NCBI GenBank assembly: GCA_964304625.1
Contig: OZ199840.1
Coordinates: 5,084,001-5,148,000 of the forward strand
Source of the DNA: Kudoa neothunni
Taxonomy: Eukaryota > Cnidaria
Length of the DNA: 64,000 bases
Reading direction: 5' to 3'
Below are positions 1-12,148 of this stretch, in pieces. Numbering within the stretch: the stretch's first letter is position 1; each line of letters begins with the position of its first letter. Both the position numbers and the translations under genes were made by a program. The notes beneath the pieces are model-generated. The model searched no databases. It saw only the letters and a program-made list of their open reading frames with translations, and had not been told where the DNA came from.

Positions 1-789
1 AGTATATACAATGCCATATTATGAAAGAATATCAAGAGGGGAAAATAAAAAACTAAGATCCTCAATTATTTTAACGCAGAATTTATGCCTTCTCTAAATA
101 AGATTTTGGATAATGAAGAATTCATTATTAGGGCTCATAACGAAATGAGAACCACTAACAACCGCATAGAATTAAAAAACTTTACGATTTCCATGGATGA
201 TGCTCCAATTTATTTAAAATGTAAAAATATTTCAGAAAGCGAAATTATCAAATGTAATCTACGGTCATAGATCTAAAAATTGCTATTTATGGTATAAGAG
301 AGTCAAAGCTGTACTAATAAATATTAACAAATACTAATATCGTTTTCTAACTTAAATTCAACTCATAAGCATGATAAAAGTTTTTAGTTATATTATATTA
401 AGTATATTATTTAATTTTATGAAATTTATGCGTATCATTATAGAGTAAAATTATCTAAGTTATCTACTCCTACTCCAACTTCTCTTGAATGTATAAAATA
501 ATTAATTCGTCGTGCAACATTTTGTTTAAGATAAAACTGCTTAAAAAGAATGTTTTCTGCGTGTATTCACGTAAAATCGTCCAAAACATATCGTGGAAAT
601 AAAAAAAGTTTTGATAGCCTTGATTATACAAAATTGGAGGAATGAATTGCATTTATTATTATTGTAATAAGTGAGAGCGTGACAACCATCACTGGCGCGA
701 GAAATTGCTTAGTATTAATGGCGGTCACGAACCTGTTTGCGAGTCGTTGTAGTAAACTTGTCAAATAGTTTATCTACTTGCGCTGTTAC
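1..789. other. AT-rich stretch, no supported gene
   Basis: An open frame of 61 codons begins at 85 on the plus strand. Its product (starts MPSLNKIL, ends KCNLRS) matches no family I recognise and has no clear splice sites. It may be a fragment of an older element. The stretch at 680-760 is richer in GC than its surroundings but has no readable feature. Confidence 0.4.
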
Positions 790-851
790 GTGTACTAAAT
801 ATGAAATTCTCATTCTATTAATTCCCGCATTTAATATTAAGTTATCGCTAG

Positions 852-1009
852 GGAGACATTGTGGCAACGTATAGAAATCAGTTTCCACATTTAAATTTTA
901 GAATACATAAAGGATGCTTTACTCAATTGGGTGTTAAGGCATGTAAAAATGATTACGAGGGACCAGGAGATACATATAGATTTCAACAACTATCGTATAT
1001 GTCTGAAAG
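852..1009 (+). other. Exon-like open block, unchanged in both duplication copies
   Basis: After a possible acceptor (gctag) an open frame runs to a strong donor (GAAAG, then gtaat). One frame reads DIVATYRNQFPHLN and contains two cysteines ten residues apart. The DI....xNQFP start faintly recalls exon 4 of the CX family (DL..FIN.FP). A second frame starting at 902 is 108 nt with phase 1 at both ends. The same 158 bases occur at 15346-15503. It lies 1.5 kb upstream of CX1 exon 1 and is not needed for that gene model. It could be an exon of another gene or a relic exon 4. Confidence 0.3.
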
Positions 1010-2562
1010 GTAATATTAAATGTAAATTCAAGCTGGATCAAAATTATAAAATAAACAAAAATAAATTATTCACCAGGGTCGATCTAGTTCGCTGTGAGTG
1101 TTTTTGATTGCAGTCACAATTCGACATTTTTACCGCATATAATGCCTTTAATAGAGTTTATATTTTATTTTTCATTAAGGATATTGTTTGTCGTTATTTC
1201 AAACGAAGCTAAACATACAAAACGTTCTAATCACGAGTCATAACGAATAATACTTAATCTCACCGAAGCAGATCATCGAGGATTAATTATGCAGTAATTA
1301 ATTGTTTTCTCAATATTTATAGGCAGAATACCCCCATATTTTTCACATAACTTTATAATAATTATATGAATACAATAAAAGAATAAAAGTCTGGGGTCAT
1401 TTTTACCCCAAATGCCCGTTGCGTTGGAGGGTGGTTTTATTTTCATTTGTTAGAGAGTTAATATTACTAATTATGAGGAATTAAATATTTTAGCAAAGAA
1501 TATTATATTTGATGTATCTTTAAAAACTGAATTAATCGATATCAATAAAAATCGTGAGAATGTTCATTTTATCGCATACAAATGTATTAATTTTATCACT
1601 AAAATGTTTCTTGAATTCATATAAATTTATATAAAATATTTCAAATACGCTGAAATATCATTTTTAACTGTCATTGTTAAAGAAATCAGATAAACTTTGT
1701 ATTAATTAACTGATATTGTATATTATTGTTCGTATGTTCATTGTATTTCTGAGGAATCTCAAGTGATAATTTATGCGAATAATTACTTAGGAGATATTTT
1801 ATGTATTGAATTAACCCATTTAGTTAGCAAATTGCGCATTCGAATAAACAAAATTAAGGATTTTTTGTAATATTTTTTATTAAAAGTAAGTTAACAATGA
1901 AATTTTTACATATAATATAGTGAATTAAAATAATGATGACTGGATAAAAAGTTATCAGTGTTTAAAGCTTATTAACGCATTGTGATTTACTATAAAAGAA
2001 TTTTCATTTTATCTCGAATAGAATAATTATATCAAATAATAAATATTTAAGGTTATTTTAAATAAATAGTTTATATCTTATCGATTTAAAACAATACTTT
2101 TGAAAAAAAAACTTGTAATTTTTAAGAAATTTAATGACCTAAATTTTTCTCATATTATATAAAATGTTATAAAAATTTTCACTAAAAAAATCATTGTTTT
2201 TATACATATGAAATTAAATATAACGATTTTGGTTGTCGTCAATTTAAAAGTTTATGATATCGAGTGTTTAACCTTTTTATATAAAATCCACGAATCATTG
2301 ATTATAAAATATATTTGTTTAATTTAAGTAATGATAAATTTTATGAGGAATATATATTTGTGTATTATTAAAAAAAAATTAGAAATATTATTTAATAACT
2401 TCATCATAATTTAATAATATATACAAATATTTTTTTAACACAAATCTTATAACTCCTTTTGAAATTATTACAACTTATCAACATAATATTAAAGATAAAA
2501 GATACGACGAACACTATTTAAAGGCCGAGTAAATCGCAATTCATTTTTTATATTTTGGATAA

Positions 2563-3544
2563 ATGATGATTTATCCAAATCTCCAATGTTTGGCATTAAT
2601 TTGTAAATTAATTGTGATATAATTATTTCATCTTAAATTAAATATTTTATAGTCATTCTTTGCAATGTTATTTGCCTATACTATTCCTGAAGAAAAGGTT
2701 TTGATTTTTGTGGATATCCTTGATTATTGATTATAGTTTCAACTATTACCAACTGTGAGAAAGGGTGTAGAAAGTGTTGTGGATTACTTCGAAAACACCA
2801 GATAATGATATCCATACAAGGGTAGGTTAATAATAATATTTCTCTAATTTTTTTATAAGATTATAGCTTCAATCTATCGAGAACATCCAGATGACTTAAT
2901 CAATGCATTGTTTCTCAAATGAAGTGGCTTACAAAAAATTCGCTTGCACTCATTTATTTTTATGTCATAATAATTACGGTAAAACATAAAAATTATTTTT
3001 ACATTATCATTCTAAATAGTGACATTAATGAATCTCCCAGAGAAATGTATTCCATGTTTAGTATATTTATTCATTACTTAATTGGCTAGTAATATCCAAA
3101 AATAGGCGATCCAAATAGAAACAATAAAGCATAAATATGTATAATTACACAATAATAGGAATTATAACATAAAAGTTTACATTTTTATCACAAAATAAAT
3201 CCAAAATATTTCTAATTTTTTTTCACAATTAAAAACTTAGCCGCAAACACTTTGGGCAACATTCTCCTCGCGTGCAATGCAGGGATATGTCTTGGTGTAC
3301 CTACGAACAAACAAAATGGGTTTTTTGGCCTTATAATGGTATATAATATTTGAATTTGTATATTAAAAATGATATGGAAATACGAGAGTTTATTATTATT
3401 TTATTAATTATTTAAAATTAAATTATAGATAGTGCAACTGGTGTGACAAGGACACAAGAAACCAACCAAACTATTATACCTGCTCGTAAGAACTGTATCA
3501 ATGACCTTGAAATCTCGAAAGTGGTCATTAATTACGATGATTAA
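2563..3544 (+). CDS. CX1: secreted Cys-rich protein gene, epsilon group
   Basis: Eight-exon model: 2563-2602, 2653-2697, 2737-2821, 2860-2978, 3020-3060, 3106-3138, 3241-3338, 3429-3544. Exon 1 starts MMIYPNLQCLALI and ends in phase 1 at a good donor. Exon 3 (FQLLPTVRKG) matches the helical exon 3 of the family. Exon 4 carries a C-x5-C pair, exon 5 is exactly 41 nt and ends KCIPCL, exon 7 carries C-x5-C, and exon 8 ends LEISKVVINYDD. Relative to CX2, exons 2, 3, 4 and 7 each hold one extra base, so the frame breaks as written. The extras sit mostly in short runs, as they do in the adjacent non-coding DNA, so sequencing error is as likely as decay. Without them the product would be about 190 aa. 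Exon 6 is the least certain. The function is unknown. A secreted role is inferred from exon 1 and the cysteines. Confidence 0.6.
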
Positions 3545-3985
3545 TTGAATTTAGTAGAAAAAATATAAAAATTTTCAGAAAATCTATAATTTGTTTTGAT
3601 TTATAGAATTTTTTCCGAAATAAAAATACAACAATTTAATTAGAATGATATATTATCTTACAATAATTCGATTTAAAAAAATATTAAAAATCAATATGGT
3701 TTTTAAATGCATAATTTTTATGTTTTAATACGCTAAATGAAAAAACTACCAATATACGCATTAAAATCCCTATCGTGATGGGGAAATTATTTTAAATTTA
3801 CCTCGTACACTAATCACCAATGGATTAATTTCATAGGATGATTTCTCAGTATCATTCAAACCTGAGGGATAAACTCACCCGTGCTCATAAATAATTGGAA
3901 TTAATCCAAGATAATCATTACAAATTTTACGTAGATCATCCTTTTTTAAATAAACATGAAGCTTCAATAGCCGATTCAATAAATT

Positions 3986-5638
3986 GGTAATGGTAAAGTA
4001 TGTGACTCCAGAAAAACACCGGCTTGGGTCCATTTTTTTGCGCTTTTTCTTTAACGATTATCAATAACAAATCAAATGAATACTGAGTGCAAATATTGAG
4101 CTCAAATAAATTACTTTTAAATTTTTCCCCTAATTCCTATTCGACTACAGTCCGGTACACGTGTACTCCATATCATTTTTGCAATAAATACCGAAAAATA
4201 GCTGATTACTTGCTTATTTTATCCAAATTAGTATATTATAGCCATTATTTAAATGTTCTTAATATTTAAATTCCAAATTTAGTGTAGTAGGCCTTTTAAA
4301 TATGCTTGTCAAATATTAAGAAGTAATGTGTCATCTAGCTTTATTTATAATGTCAAATTAACTTTAAAACCATTTAGTAATATCTATTAGTATTCATTTT
4401 AGTTTATAAATTTTTTATTAGTACATTATTATCAGTGCAGTCATTTTTAGACACAAATTACTTGCGAAATTGAAACTAACAATAATTATATTAATCGTAC
4501 ATTGATATTTTGGGTTATAAAATCAAAGAAAGACATTAATAAAAAGTTTTCAATACGTATTTTCTTTGTCTGAAGATATTAAACTGGAGAACTTTTTACA
4601 AATAATAAGAATATGTATATTTATATTTATATAATTATTTTTAATGCAACATAAGGCGTATAAATTAATAACCATTACAATATTAATTTATTTGGACAAA
4701 AATACTTGTTTCAATAAAATGATGTTTTTACTATTGTTAAAGTATATAATTAAGCTTTCTAATGAAATAATTTATAATTGTAATCTGCATGTTACGCTAA
4801 AATCAATCGTCGCAACAACTATCATGCTGTTAACGCGCAGTTCAAATGTTGTATAATGAATTGCACGTATGGCCAATTTTATGAAGATTTACTCGTTCAA
4901 ATTTTCTTATAAATTTTAATATAGACTTTTCTAAACGATTATATATTTTATTATTGTTAATTTGTTTGTTCAACTCACGAAAATCATACTAGAGAAAAAA
5001 ATACGGTTTCAAGGAACACACTAATTTCACACCTTAAGTCGTTATTCCACGATAGATAAGTAATGTTTTATAGCAATGATTGAAGATATAATCAATGTGC
5101 TTTCTCTCACAGCACGAAGTTTCTGTCATTAGTCTCCTTACATCTAATTTTCTCTTTTTCTAAAGTAAGGGTTTCAAAATCACAACAATTAGAATCACAT
5201 CTTTTTGCAGCAGCTTTAAGATAACCTTTTGTTAATAATTTGATAAAATAACCTATCATGATCATTAATTAAACAGAAAAAGTCATAGTTCCCTTTAAAC
5301 TTAAAAGTTCCATTATCGCGATTTTCACATGGAAAATAAACTCAGAAAAATTTAATATCATTTTTATTAAAACTAATGTAATATAGAAATTTCAGATAAT
5401 TTGCCAAATAACTAAATAATCAGCTATTTTTCGGTGTTTATTGCAAAACGATATGGATTACACGTATACCAGACTGTAGTCGAATAGGAAATTAGGGAAA
5501 AATTTAAAAGTAATTTATTTGAGCTCAATATTTGCACTCAGTATTCATTTGATTTGTTATTGATAATCGTTAAAGTAAAAACGTAAAAAAATGGACCTAA
5601 GCTGATGTTTTCTGGAGTCACGTAACTTTACCATAACC
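3986..5638. mobile_element. Element with ~240-bp terminal inverted repeats
   Basis: The 240 bases from 3986 (ggtaatggtaaagtatgtga) recur in inverted form at about 5400-5638. Both arms contain the same landmarks in mirror order: a ctccagaaaa block, a gagctcaaata block, a block around cgactacagtc, and an agctgatta block. About 1.17 kb of AT-rich DNA without a coding frame lies between the arms. This looks like a non-autonomous foldback or long-TIR DNA element inserted at the edge of the CX1 duplication unit. The superfamily is not determined, and no clear target-site duplication is visible because a MITE abuts the right arm. Confidence 0.7.
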
Positions 5639-5916
5639 TCTTGAAGTGAAATTCACTTCAGATTTTTGTTAAGTCAATTTAAACAAAAAATTGTGATAAA
5701 TTTATGCGTGAAACAATATAGGAATAAGTCACTAATTCTTCGGTAACGCACAAAACAATATGCAGCTACGAGGCATTTTATTTTAACTTCTAACTTAATT
5801 TATTTTTTCAATATAATATGCTAAAATAAATTCATTTGAACAATAAACACATTTTTGGATGAAAAATTAAGTGAAAATTATGCTGGTGTGAATTTCACTC
5901 CAAAATCTTTGGAGGG
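5637..5916. mobile_element. Short piggyBac-type MITE
   Basis: The left end reads CCTCTTGAAGTGAAATTCAC after an ATAA site. The right end reads GTGAATTTCACTCC...GGAGGG followed by TTAA. The ends are inverted copies sharing the gtgaaatt(t)cac core. About 280 bp with no coding content. The TTAA flank and CC...GG termini fit the piggyBac superfamily. Confidence 0.6.
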
Positions 5917-8900
5917 TTAATGAACGCAGTATAGGCTAAACAAACACATTAAAGGTTAAAACTATAAACTGTAAACATCTCGCAAGGCAGTTGATCCGAA
6001 GAAATAATAAAACGTGTTTGACGTCTTACTATTTAAATAAACTAATACATGATGTGAGCGGTGGTGCTGTGAGTCAACCATACCATACCTTGAGCGTCAG
6101 AAAAATAGATCAAACATCCTTACTGAGGTTATGAAAATGATGAAGACGATTCAATTGACGATAATACTTAAAAAACGCGTTTAAAATAAAAATTTTCGTT
6201 ATTTTAATAATATTATTGTGGTTTTTTTGCCAAAGCTTAGGGTTTTTAAGAGTTCAACCTTGCGTTTATTCCGATAGTCTCATGGTAGGTCCAATTTCAC
6301 GCACTTGCGGACGCGATTGTTTCAGAAAAAATCAGCATTTAATAATGAGTAAATTGCGTATATAAAGACTAGTTAACTATATATTAATTTTTAAACGGTA
6401 AATAAAACTCGAGAAACGTGTTAACACCACGAAAATATTTTTCAACGATCAATGAAATATTCTTCTTGTTGCTTTCAGTAGAATAAGGCAATTTAGTCTA
6501 TATTGTAAATATAATTTTCAGAGTATCTTTAAAAAAAGTTCTGATTTGATTGGTCCACCCTAAAGTAGTTTTAGGTGCAGCACCAGCAGATTAGCTAATG
6601 AAATTTGATTTTTGAATGTTGCACATTTTTAAAACAACAAAACCCACAACGAATTGCACACGAAGATATACCTTTTGTGTTGGCCAATCGATTTCTCTTG
6701 ATGATTATCGTGTCCTCCCAATCCACTCATATATATCTTTATCAACAGAATAAAATTTTCCTGCATGGAAAAAATATTAATATTATACACGAGAATTAGT
6801 TATAATGGAAATTTAAATAATTGCGGGGTTAATTTTAAACATAGTAATTTATAAATGACATGGTAAGATGTTATATAATTAGGTAAAAGAATTAACCATT
6901 TTATACCGTTTTGGTGATCACAAAACCGAATAAATTATGCTAAAAATTTAATTGTGAAAACAAAAAACAATATAATTTATTTAGCCAAAATATACAATTA
7001 TTATAAGTTTGCTATTTTATGCGACAATTGAAAATAATCTTACTTAAGATAAATTATTATAAATAAATCATAATCATTGAATCTAAAGTACATACGACAA
7101 CATTAGAATATCCTTTAAACAAGAATTTATATATATTTAAAACTACAACATTATTAAATGGGATTATTTTCGTACATCTTATTATATTTCTAATTATCCC
7201 AAGTTATTATTATTTGATATGATTATTTGTATACATAATTTGTATTTAAAAACTTTTCATATTAATTTTTAAATTATAAACTATATTTTGTTCGAAAATA
7301 AAGTAAGGAAAAAACGGCAGTGTTTGGGAAATAAATCAAAACAATTTTGTAAAATTAACAAAATGACACGATTTAACACAAGGATTTGTTGAACTCTACA
7401 AATTGATAGTATTGGTTAATCAATTTATTGATTTTGTGTACGCTAAAATTTTGTATGTTTCGTGAGATAAGGTCATGTATTAAGTCGTATTTTAGTTCCT
7501 GGTTATTCCAAGACATAATTATGCACATGGAAGATAATAATTTGAATATTTCACTTGTTTTCTAATGTGATAAAAATGGTATTTTTTATGTTTTGTTGGG
7601 ATTCTGACAGCCGGTATTTGGGATTCCTCACAGAAGCCAACATAAAAACACTGGTTTTCAGCTTGATACAAGCATAGATGCGTATTCTGGAATTTCAGAG
7701 AAATTATGTTTGATGTTTTAATTATTATTTAGGAATTTTCGTAAATTAATTAATTATATGAGTTTAGAAAATGATTGATTAAAAAATATATATACTTTTT
7801 CTTCATACTCCATGCAATGTATGTAAAATACTATCTATTTGCATAAAAAAATAATAAAGTAAATTGAATTTACTATGCAAGGGGAACACGTGGATTGATG
7901 ATGAAAATACAAAACTACCGAAAATAAATAGAGTCACATATATTATTATTATTATTAGTTTTGTAAAATATAGTAGCGATTACTTATATTATAATCACAT
8001 TGTACGTATATCAAACATAGCACATGAATATTTGGATATTTATTTATGAATTCGTCCATATCCATCCATGCTTCAAACGTAATCTTTTGCTATAGGACAT
8101 TAAAAAAAATTGAAAATAAAATTACTTTATTGACTTCTTCAAAAGATTTCAACGACGAAATTTTAATTAATGATTGTCCAAGTGAATATCTTGCTGAAGT
8201 TCTTAGAAAAACCTAATAGAATTTATCAACGAATCCATACAATATATACGTATTTGTGCCCCATAACGTAACAAAAAACGTATAAGTTAATTGCTAAATA
8301 ATATAAAAAAATTAAAATATCATATCATATTAAGATGTACTTATAAATCTCCCTAAAAATAAAAGGAACGCGCTCATAAATTTATCTTTATGATTTTTAC
8401 TAACAATGAAAATTCTTTAATAAATATATGCCCAATGTATATTTATTTTAGTGGATAATTAATCTTACAATTTTTATAAAGACTTTATATCTAATCAATT
8501 CTCTATATTATTGAAACATTTATATTGATTAATATTTATTAACATATTAACATAATGGAAAATCTGCTTAAAAAATATTTATTGGAAAATATTTATATAA
8601 TTTACGAGACTTTTATTTTTACTAATTTATATAATTAAGTAAATCATACTAATTTAAATAAATAAACTATTAATATCTTTAAAACTTATCTGCATTACAA
8701 TCTAATCGTTAAATATACAGAAACATTGTAAAAACCTTCATTATAATCAACATTACTTAAGTTTATGTTTTTTGTAAAGTAATAATTAGATATATTCAGT
8801 GTTAAGTGAAAACACAAATTAATAATACACTTGTCGACCGATTTTAAACGTTTCTTTCATGTTCTGGAAGTGATTGGACCAAATGTACAGTCTACTGTAA

Positions 8901-9683
8901 ACCATTTAATAAAAATTAAATTTTTTACAGATATATCAGACAAAATTTACATAATTTAAAATTTTTAATGATTACAACATCCGATACCCATTCCTCTCAA
9001 CAACGTGTCATAAAGTTATTACTCTCATGGATCAGTGATTCTTCAATCTGTAACACAGAAATAACCCCTATTATTTGATGAAGAATTTCTATTATTCGGC
9101 GAGTATTTATTCCGTAAAATACTGAAAACTGTTATAACTGATGTATGAGTACAAACATCAGTTATAATAATAGTGAGAGTTATTTTGATTTTATGTGAAT
9201 AACAGTTTAATAATTTATCAATTGTATGTTCTTGAATATGGGAATAAATTTAATATGACACACCGATGAGGGTAGTTTATTTCATGCTTACTACACAGGT
9301 AATAATCAATTCCAGACATCTATGTTTAAAAATAAAACTAAAAGAATCTAATAAAATTTATTTCTTGGCTATTTTTGAATCATGGACGATCCAAGATCCA
9401 AAAACTTAATAATAATAATATTATCCTTTCTCAATGATATTATCCTTCGTTTAAAATGATAGAATAATTCTTAAACTATTGTTTTCTACGTTATTCGGAT
9501 AGATAATGTAATAATTTTGTTATTGAATTACATTATTTTTTCACAATTATGTTTGAATAAAACAAGTTTAATATAACCTAACATTAATAAAACTAAGGAA
9601 TCAGGCAATGATGTGATAATATGAAATATATTTAGTTATATAATTTCAGTTATAAAGCAATTAGAACATAAATAATTGTTTAA
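5917..9683. other. Gene-poor AT-rich region
   Basis: No exon of the CX family and no transposase frame was recognised. Open frames of about 60 codons at 6605 and 7864 (plus) have no domain, splice context or composition that supports coding. Slightly GC-richer patches lie near 6280-6320 and 7600-7660. Confidence 0.5.
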
Positions 9684-12025
9684 TCCATTCCGGGCCCCGT
9701 ACTTAAATTTTCAAAAAGTTAAAAATATATGCTGAAATGGGATTTTAATAATGAATCTAAATTATTATTGATTAAAAATTATATTTTCATAGGAAAATGT
9801 AAGGATTACCGAGGGGACAAAAAGGGAACGAAAACGCACCGACGTGAGAATTTTTTATTAAACGTTGTGTCAAAGAATGCGCGAAAAATAAACGGTTTTA
9901 TATCGATTAGAGTGAAAACTACTGTTGATTATGAAAAGTTATCAAACTTTAAGATTGAATATAATTTTGGCAACTTTGACAAAAATAGATAATCTTCCTT
10001 TTGCGTACAACGCAACTTCGACTTCTCTTCTCGGTATTAGTTCTCATCATAGGTCGACTACATAATGACACAGCATGAATCTATGCGATGGATGATGGTA
10101 GAATTAATTTTAAAAATAATTTATACTATCAAATTGGCTACAATTTATCCAATGTGATTTAAAAGATTGTTTTTCTTGTAAAAAATAAGCATTCCTCAAG
10201 AATTAACTGCTGTCAGCAATATTATACTGGTAAAATGAGGTCACAACCATTTAAGAGCGATTTCTTATTTTGTTACAGCGGAACAAATTCTCTACATTAT
10301 CAGAACCACATATATCCTTGTTGTACATATAAAAGTTGGGACTGTTTGATCGACATTGCGCTCTTTTGCCCTACCATAACTTGTTACATGTAGAATTGGT
10401 TTAACAATAAGTGAAATGCTAAGAAAAGTAATAGACCCCATACCATTCCAATAAATATAATTAACTTCAATTTAGCAATCTAACAAATATTTATAGTAAC
10501 CTTGGTAGATTTTCCTCATTAATTTCTGAATCGACGTTGGATAGCTCGACGTTCAGTTCATTCATAATGAACGGGTAACATTAACATTTCAGTTCAATTC
10601 AGCCAATTATTTGCATAAGTTGAAAAAATTGTAAAATTATGCATGACATATCTCTATCCGTTGGCTCATCGACGAAATTTAACATGACACTTCCACCTTG
10701 GTCAAAATTCTTAATGTATATTTCTGCCTCATCTGTATAAACATTGAAAATATAAATATCCCCATTAGAAGAAGCTAAACCTCAATGTTTAAAAACGAAA
10801 CGATCGGGATATCCCTCATATACGTTTTTCAAGAATGATGACCAATATATGGGAGCATCTGTTCATCACCCATTAAGATGTGAAAATTTTTAAATTTATT
10901 GAAATTTTAGTCGATCATCTAATTATTAACCTAGTCTTGAACATTTTAGCTACCTTACAAAGCTCAAAATTAATATTAATATTCAAGTGAATGTATCCTT
11001 TTATCAATTGGAATATTTAATAATTCATAGATTTTGATACAATTTCAACCACAGAATCCATCGAGGGTTCTTCATACAAATACTGCCGAGATAGTCGATT
11101 GTATCTGGATAATAGTAAAATAACGATAAAAGATTTAAATTATTTTATGGTTAAGTGAAAATTTAATTATTTGTGTGGCATAAATATTCTTTCTTTAACA
11201 ATATTAAAACAAGAATTTTATCGAAAAATTTTCACAATCCTTCCTAAGATTCATACCTACTTGTTGAGCCATCCTATATAATGCCACATTTATTTTGATT
11301 AACTGTTTGGCAATCGGTGGCGTTTACAAATGAACCTTTAGATTGGGATATTTTACACTACGTGGCACGATAATTAGCATTAATGATTCATTTTTAATTT
11401 ATGACAAAGTTTCTACTTTACCGCATATTGCTAGACGGTTCCAATGTCAATGGTGTCATAAGCTCTTGAAACAAAGGGGTCTTCTTCATCAGTCAAAATA
11501 CCAATATTATCTTAAGCCTTGAAGTGACGTTCAAAACTCAACTGTGTTTAGAATATCAACAATTTTTAACAATCACTATCAGAATCAATTATGTTTTCGT
11601 ATGTCGTTGTGAATGTGGAAGCATTATGCCATGTAACTGATTCATTGGAATTTAGCACGTCGGTGGGTTTTCGTCACTTTTTCATCACTGTACTATATTG
11701 CTTATATTTCTTGACTCTTGTAACTGTTAGAACTATTTTGAAAAAATGTTAATTCGTTACCCATCTAAAATTATAATTTAGCATGAGAATTTTAAATTTG
11801 TTGTTACTACGAAATTACTGTTCTATTACTGCCTCAATATACCATAATAATTATGGTATACTGAATCTCAAAAGATGTAAATTCATAATTGAAATTTAAC
11901 ATGTAATTAAATTTAAAATGAATTAATACATGATATATTATAATGTAATACTCACTGGCGAATTATTAAAATTCGTAAAGAAGCAACTATGAGGGGCCGA
12001 AAAAAGAACGAAAACCCGGAATAGG
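9684..12025. mobile_element. piggyBac element A, complete ends, decayed
   Basis: TTAA sites lie at 9680-9683 and 12026-12029. The left end reads TCCATTCCGGG. The right end, read inward, is CCTATTCCGGGTTTTCG, so the termini are imperfect inverted repeats. Size is 2.34 kb. A gagggg(a/c)c..aaa..gaacgaaaac block near the right tip recurs in direct orientation at about 9812-9838 inside the left end. An 87-codon plus-strand frame at 9729-9992 lies in the left shoulder, has no recognised domain and is probably chance. Confidence 0.7.
10480..11660 (-). pseudogene. Decayed piggyBac transposase (element A)
   Basis: Minus-strand reading near 10860-10650 gives DRFVFKH, then GDIYIFNVYTDEAEIYIKNF and GGSVMLNFVDEP. 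This corresponds to the piggyBac block with a tyrosine-rich strand, YTG and GxGGxVVLxL that precedes the DNxFTS motif. Upstream, near 11130-11050, LSRYNRLSRQYLYEEPS recalls the N-terminal half of the transposase domain. Stops interrupt every frame, so no working enzyme is expected. The assignment rests on one good block and on the TTAA-flanked ends. Confidence 0.55.
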
Positions 12026-12148
12026 TTAAATCGAATAATTCAAGATTTATTAGAATTGTAGGAAACGAGAAATTTGCTTAGTCATCCCAATTATAAACGC
12101 TAATAATTAAACTGATTTTCGCTGAAAATGCAAAATATTTGACATTAA

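Larger units (their letters stand above)
790..3980 (+). repeat. Segmental duplication, copy 1 (direct, 14.5 kb from copy 2)
   Basis: From the shared tgtactaaatatg at about 790 the sequence aligns base for base with 15284-18440. Identity falls away near 3980, where a long-inverted-repeat element begins. The 790-2340 part is almost identical to copy 2, and most differences are one extra base in short runs in this copy. The 2440-3960 part, which holds the CX1 exons, is a patchwork of identical and clearly diverged blocks. Confidence 0.9.

Noticed and set aside
4087-4269. 60-codon plus-strand frame
   Set aside because: Lies inside the left arm of the long inverted repeat and is not kept in the right arm.
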